Below, one piece after another: positions 12,396-13,757 of a stretch of 13,757 bases of DNA (the stretch's first letter is position 1; each line of letters starts with the position of its first letter). A model generated the notes under the pieces. That model ran no database searches. It had not been told where the DNA came from and worked only from the letters and a program-made list of their open reading frames with translations. Position numbers and translations under genes: made by a program. The DNA is from JBFWUW01 sp050247075 (GTDB lineage Bacteria; Planctomycetota; Planctomycetia; Pirellulales; JBFWUW01): positions 1 through 13,757 of the forward strand of contig JBFWUW010000117.1 of assembly GCA_050247075.1 (NCBI GenBank), given 5' to 3'.

Positions 12396-13137
12396 AATGT
12401 CCGCCCACCGTTCCCATCAGCCGTTTGGGGACCGGCAGTTCGATGGTGAATTTGGTGCCGCGGCCGACTTCGCTTTGCACGCTGATGCGGCCGGAATGGG
12501 CTTCCACGACCTTGCGGGCGGTAGGCAGGCCCAAGCCCGAGCCGCCCGGTTTGGTGGAATAGAAGGTCTCGAAGATATGCGATTGGGTTTTGTCATCCAT
12601 GCCGCCGCCGGTGTCGATCAGATCGAGGGCCACGCCGCCGGGCGAGATGCGCGTCCGCACGACCAACTGCCCTCCGCCGGGCATGGCTTGTTGGGCATTG
12701 AGCAGCAAGTTCAGCACGGTGCCGTGGAACGCCTCGCGATCGATCTGCACACTGGGAAGGCTGGGGTCGAGATAACGGATGATCTCGATTTGGCTTTCGG
12801 CCGCTTGGGGGGCAAAGAAGCCCAAGGTGCGCTCGATCTGCTTGTTAAGGTCGGCCGGTTCCAGCCGCAATTGCCGCGCGCGGGCGAACCGCAGAAAGTC
12901 GTTCAGCAGCACTTCCAGCCGTTGGCACTCCCGCTGGACCGTGGCGATCTTGGTCAAGGCCCGGCGCTCGCGGGGACCGTCGGCCTGGTCGAAGTCCTCG
13001 GCCAGCAGATCCATATTCAGGCGGATCGTGGAGAGGGGGTTCTTAATCTCGTGGGCCAACCCGCCCGCCAGGGCCGCCATCTCGGCGAATTGGTCGCGAA
13101 GGTCTTGGTTATCTTGCTGAGGGGAAGTCATGGTCAT
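12391..13137 (-). CDS. Small soluble sensor histidine kinase (HisKA + HATPase), no input domain
   Basis: A 248-residue kinase that should autophosphorylate and pass phosphate to the neighbouring NtrC-type regulator. The dimerisation/phosphotransfer helix pair has the H box LAHEIKNPLSTIRLNMDLL (H29). The ATPase domain has the N box NLLLNAQQAM (about 144-153), G1 DTGGGMDD (about 175), F box FETFYSTKP and G2 GSGLGL (199-204). No transmembrane helix, PAS or GAF domain precedes the H box, so the signal must come from a partner protein or the short N-terminus. The frame runs open to 13413, but that part crosses the toxin gene in another frame. The ATG at 13137 has GGGA (13143-13146) 5 bp upstream, and the ATG at 13131 is an alternative. 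It starts 19 bp after the toxin stop, so it may be read from the toxin-antitoxin transcript. Confidence 0.92.
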   Translation of the reverse strand: MTMTSPQQDNQDLRDQFAEMAALAGGLAHEIKNPLSTIRLNMDLLAEDFDQADGPRERRALTKIATVQRECQRLEVLLNDFLRFARARQLRLEPADLNKQIERTLGFFAPQAAESQIEIIRYLDPSLPSVQIDREAFHGTVLNLLLNAQQAMPGGGQLVVRTRISPGGVALDLIDTGGGMDDKTQSHIFETFYSTKPGGSGLGLPTARKVVEAHSGRISVQSEVGRGTKFTIELPVPKRLMGTVGGHF

Positions 13138-13156
13138 CGCGGTCCCAGCGGTTTGA

Positions 13157-13447
13157 CTATTGACGAACCTGCCAGAACGCATCGCGACTCGAATGTGCAA
13201 GAGCCACAACCAAGACCAAATTCGGCAGAGTGCGATAAATAATAGAATACGGAAATCGACGCAGTATATAGGACCGGTGCGACTGGTCGACAAAACCATA
13301 GTGTTCCGGGCCAGCGGCGATGCGTCGCAGTCCGACTTCGACAGCGGTTTCAAACCGTGCCGCGGCACGCCCGCTCTGAGATTCATACCAGGACCAGGCA
13401 AGCTGGTAATCAATCTCGGCCGCCGGCAAGAAGCCTACGTCAACCAC
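13157..13447 (-). CDS. RelE/ParE superfamily toxin
   Basis: A 96-residue toxin of the RelE/ParE fold; ParE-type members poison gyrase and RelE-type members cut mRNA on the ribosome, and which applies here cannot be told. The family pattern is clear: an N-terminal strand VDVGFLPAAEIDYQLAWSWYE, a helix ending AVEVGLRRIAAGPEHYG, then RRFPYSIIYRTLPN and the terminal ALAHSSRDAFWQVR, matching the usual HxxRxPxYWxxR ending. I choose the GTG at 13447: it overlaps the antitoxin stop by 8 bases (GTGGTTGA) and has AGGAA (13456-13460) 8 bp upstream. The in-frame ATG at 13510 would add 21 residues unlike the family. The overlap suggests translational coupling to the antitoxin. Confidence 0.87.
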   Translation of the reverse strand: MVDVGFLPAAEIDYQLAWSWYESQSGRAAARFETAVEVGLRRIAAGPEHYGFVDQSHRSYILRRFPYSIIYRTLPNLVLVVALAHSSRDAFWQVRQ

Positions 13448-13673
13448 GCGTCCCGTTCCTGGCACGTTGCTTGACTTCCGCCCAAGGGATCGGCTGGACC
13501 AAGCCGGCATCGAACTCCGCGGAACGCCGCTCGATTTCCTTCAAGGCGGAATCGCTGAAAGGTTGAAGTCCGCGCTCCTCGACCGCCGCAACCAAGGCCG
13601 CCACCAGTTGCAGTTGATCCTCGTCGGAAAGCAGCAATGCGGCGTCTAGTATCTGATCGACCGCTTGGCTCAT
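13440..13673 (-). CDS. Addiction module antitoxin, TIGR02574-like
   Basis: A 77-residue antitoxin of the putative addiction module component type that pairs with ParE/RelE toxins. The N-terminal helices are VDQILDAALLLSDEDQLQLVAALVAAVEE; the C-terminal half, ALKEIERRSAEFDAGLVQPIPWAEVKQR, has the DAG-x5-PWxEV ending that is typical of the family and probably contacts the toxin. The ATG at 13673 has GGGAG (13681-13685) 7 bp before it. It lies first in the pair, overlapping the toxin by 8 bases. Family antitoxins often repress their own promoter together with the toxin; a palindrome upstream could serve that role. Confidence 0.87.
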   Translation of the reverse strand: MSQAVDQILDAALLLSDEDQLQLVAALVAAVEERGLQPFSDSALKEIERRSAEFDAGLVQPIPWAEVKQRARNGTRG

Positions 13674-13706
13674 CGCTAGACTCCCGGGCCACGATTACCC
13701 TTGAAT

Positions 13707-13734
13707 GCCGCTTTGCGGCGACACCCCTTGTCAA
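13707..13734 (-). promoter_or_regulatory. Possible promoter/operator of the toxin-antitoxin operon
   Basis: On the minus strand a perfect TTGACA (13734-13729) lies 55 bp upstream of the antitoxin start, followed by a GCCGC-TTT-GCGGC palindrome (13707-13719). No convincing -10 box is seen at 16-18 bp spacing. A second small palindrome, CTTGATTCAAG, is at 13738-13748. Either palindrome could be an operator, but the evidence is positional only. Confidence 0.25.
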
Positions 13735-13757
13735 CTGCTTGATTCAAGAAGCCCTTG

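Noticed and set aside
13138..13413. Longer N-terminus for the histidine kinase with a hydrophobic, membrane-like stretch
   Set aside because: The extension is read out of frame through the toxin gene, whose family motifs and ribosome site are clear; the apparent membrane segment is a by-product of that overlap.
13460..13474. Sigma54 promoter-like TGGCAC-N5-TTGA on the plus strand
   Set aside because: The invariant -12 GC is GA, it lies inside the toxin-antitoxin coding region and it points away from any plus-strand gene.

Overview
The window reads as a chromosomal piece of a planctomycete, probably of the Pirellula/Blastopirellula type. Four things point there: an exported Gfo/Idh/MocA-like protein beside a Tat-exported DUF1501 protein; a giant Ser/Thr kinase with C-terminal SUMF1/FGE-fold domains; high GC with NNC/NNG-rich codons; and AT-rich heptameric repeats between genes. 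This is an inference from gene content. No rRNA or other taxonomic marker is present.

Layout. Plus strand, 1-8671: the 3' part of a biotin-dependent acyl-CoA carboxylase carboxyltransferase subunit (methylcrotonyl-CoA carboxylase beta type), an exported Gfo/Idh/MocA-family protein, a Tat-signal DUF1501 protein, and a 1511-residue membrane Ser/Thr kinase whose outer part is a PEGA-like region and three tandem SUMF1-like units. Minus strand, 13673-8748, read from the right: a ParD/ParE-like toxin-antitoxin pair, a small soluble histidine kinase, an NtrC-type sigma54 response regulator, and mutL with the metal-dependent endonuclease motifs. The two blocks converge at about 8672-8747. No tRNA, rRNA, IS element or CRISPR array was seen. 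No gap exceeds 300 bases; the largest (10650-10877) is filled largely by repeats.

How the genes relate. The carboxylase fragment is metabolic. The next two genes belong to exported families that are greatly expanded in planctomycetes, and their substrates cannot be told. The kinase is a probable one-pass receptor. The histidine kinase and response regulator form a two-component system that should act through sigma54 promoters. The toxin-antitoxin pair ends 19 bp before the histidine kinase start, so its promoter may also feed that pair.

Most interesting points. (1) Kinase units 1 and 2 are same-length 334-residue repeats. They share a 48-bp identical block that ends exactly where a 23-codon loop becomes highly divergent, and in that loop the changed codons vary at positions 1 and 2 but nearly always keep the third base. 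This NNC pattern on a C-type-lectin-like fold resembles the variable region of a diversity-generating retroelement, although no reverse transcriptase or template repeat lies in the window. (2) The gaps around the response regulator are built of 7-bp A-tract/T-tract repeats in a similar order, including a 31-bp inverted pair (30/31 matching) on either side of that gene.
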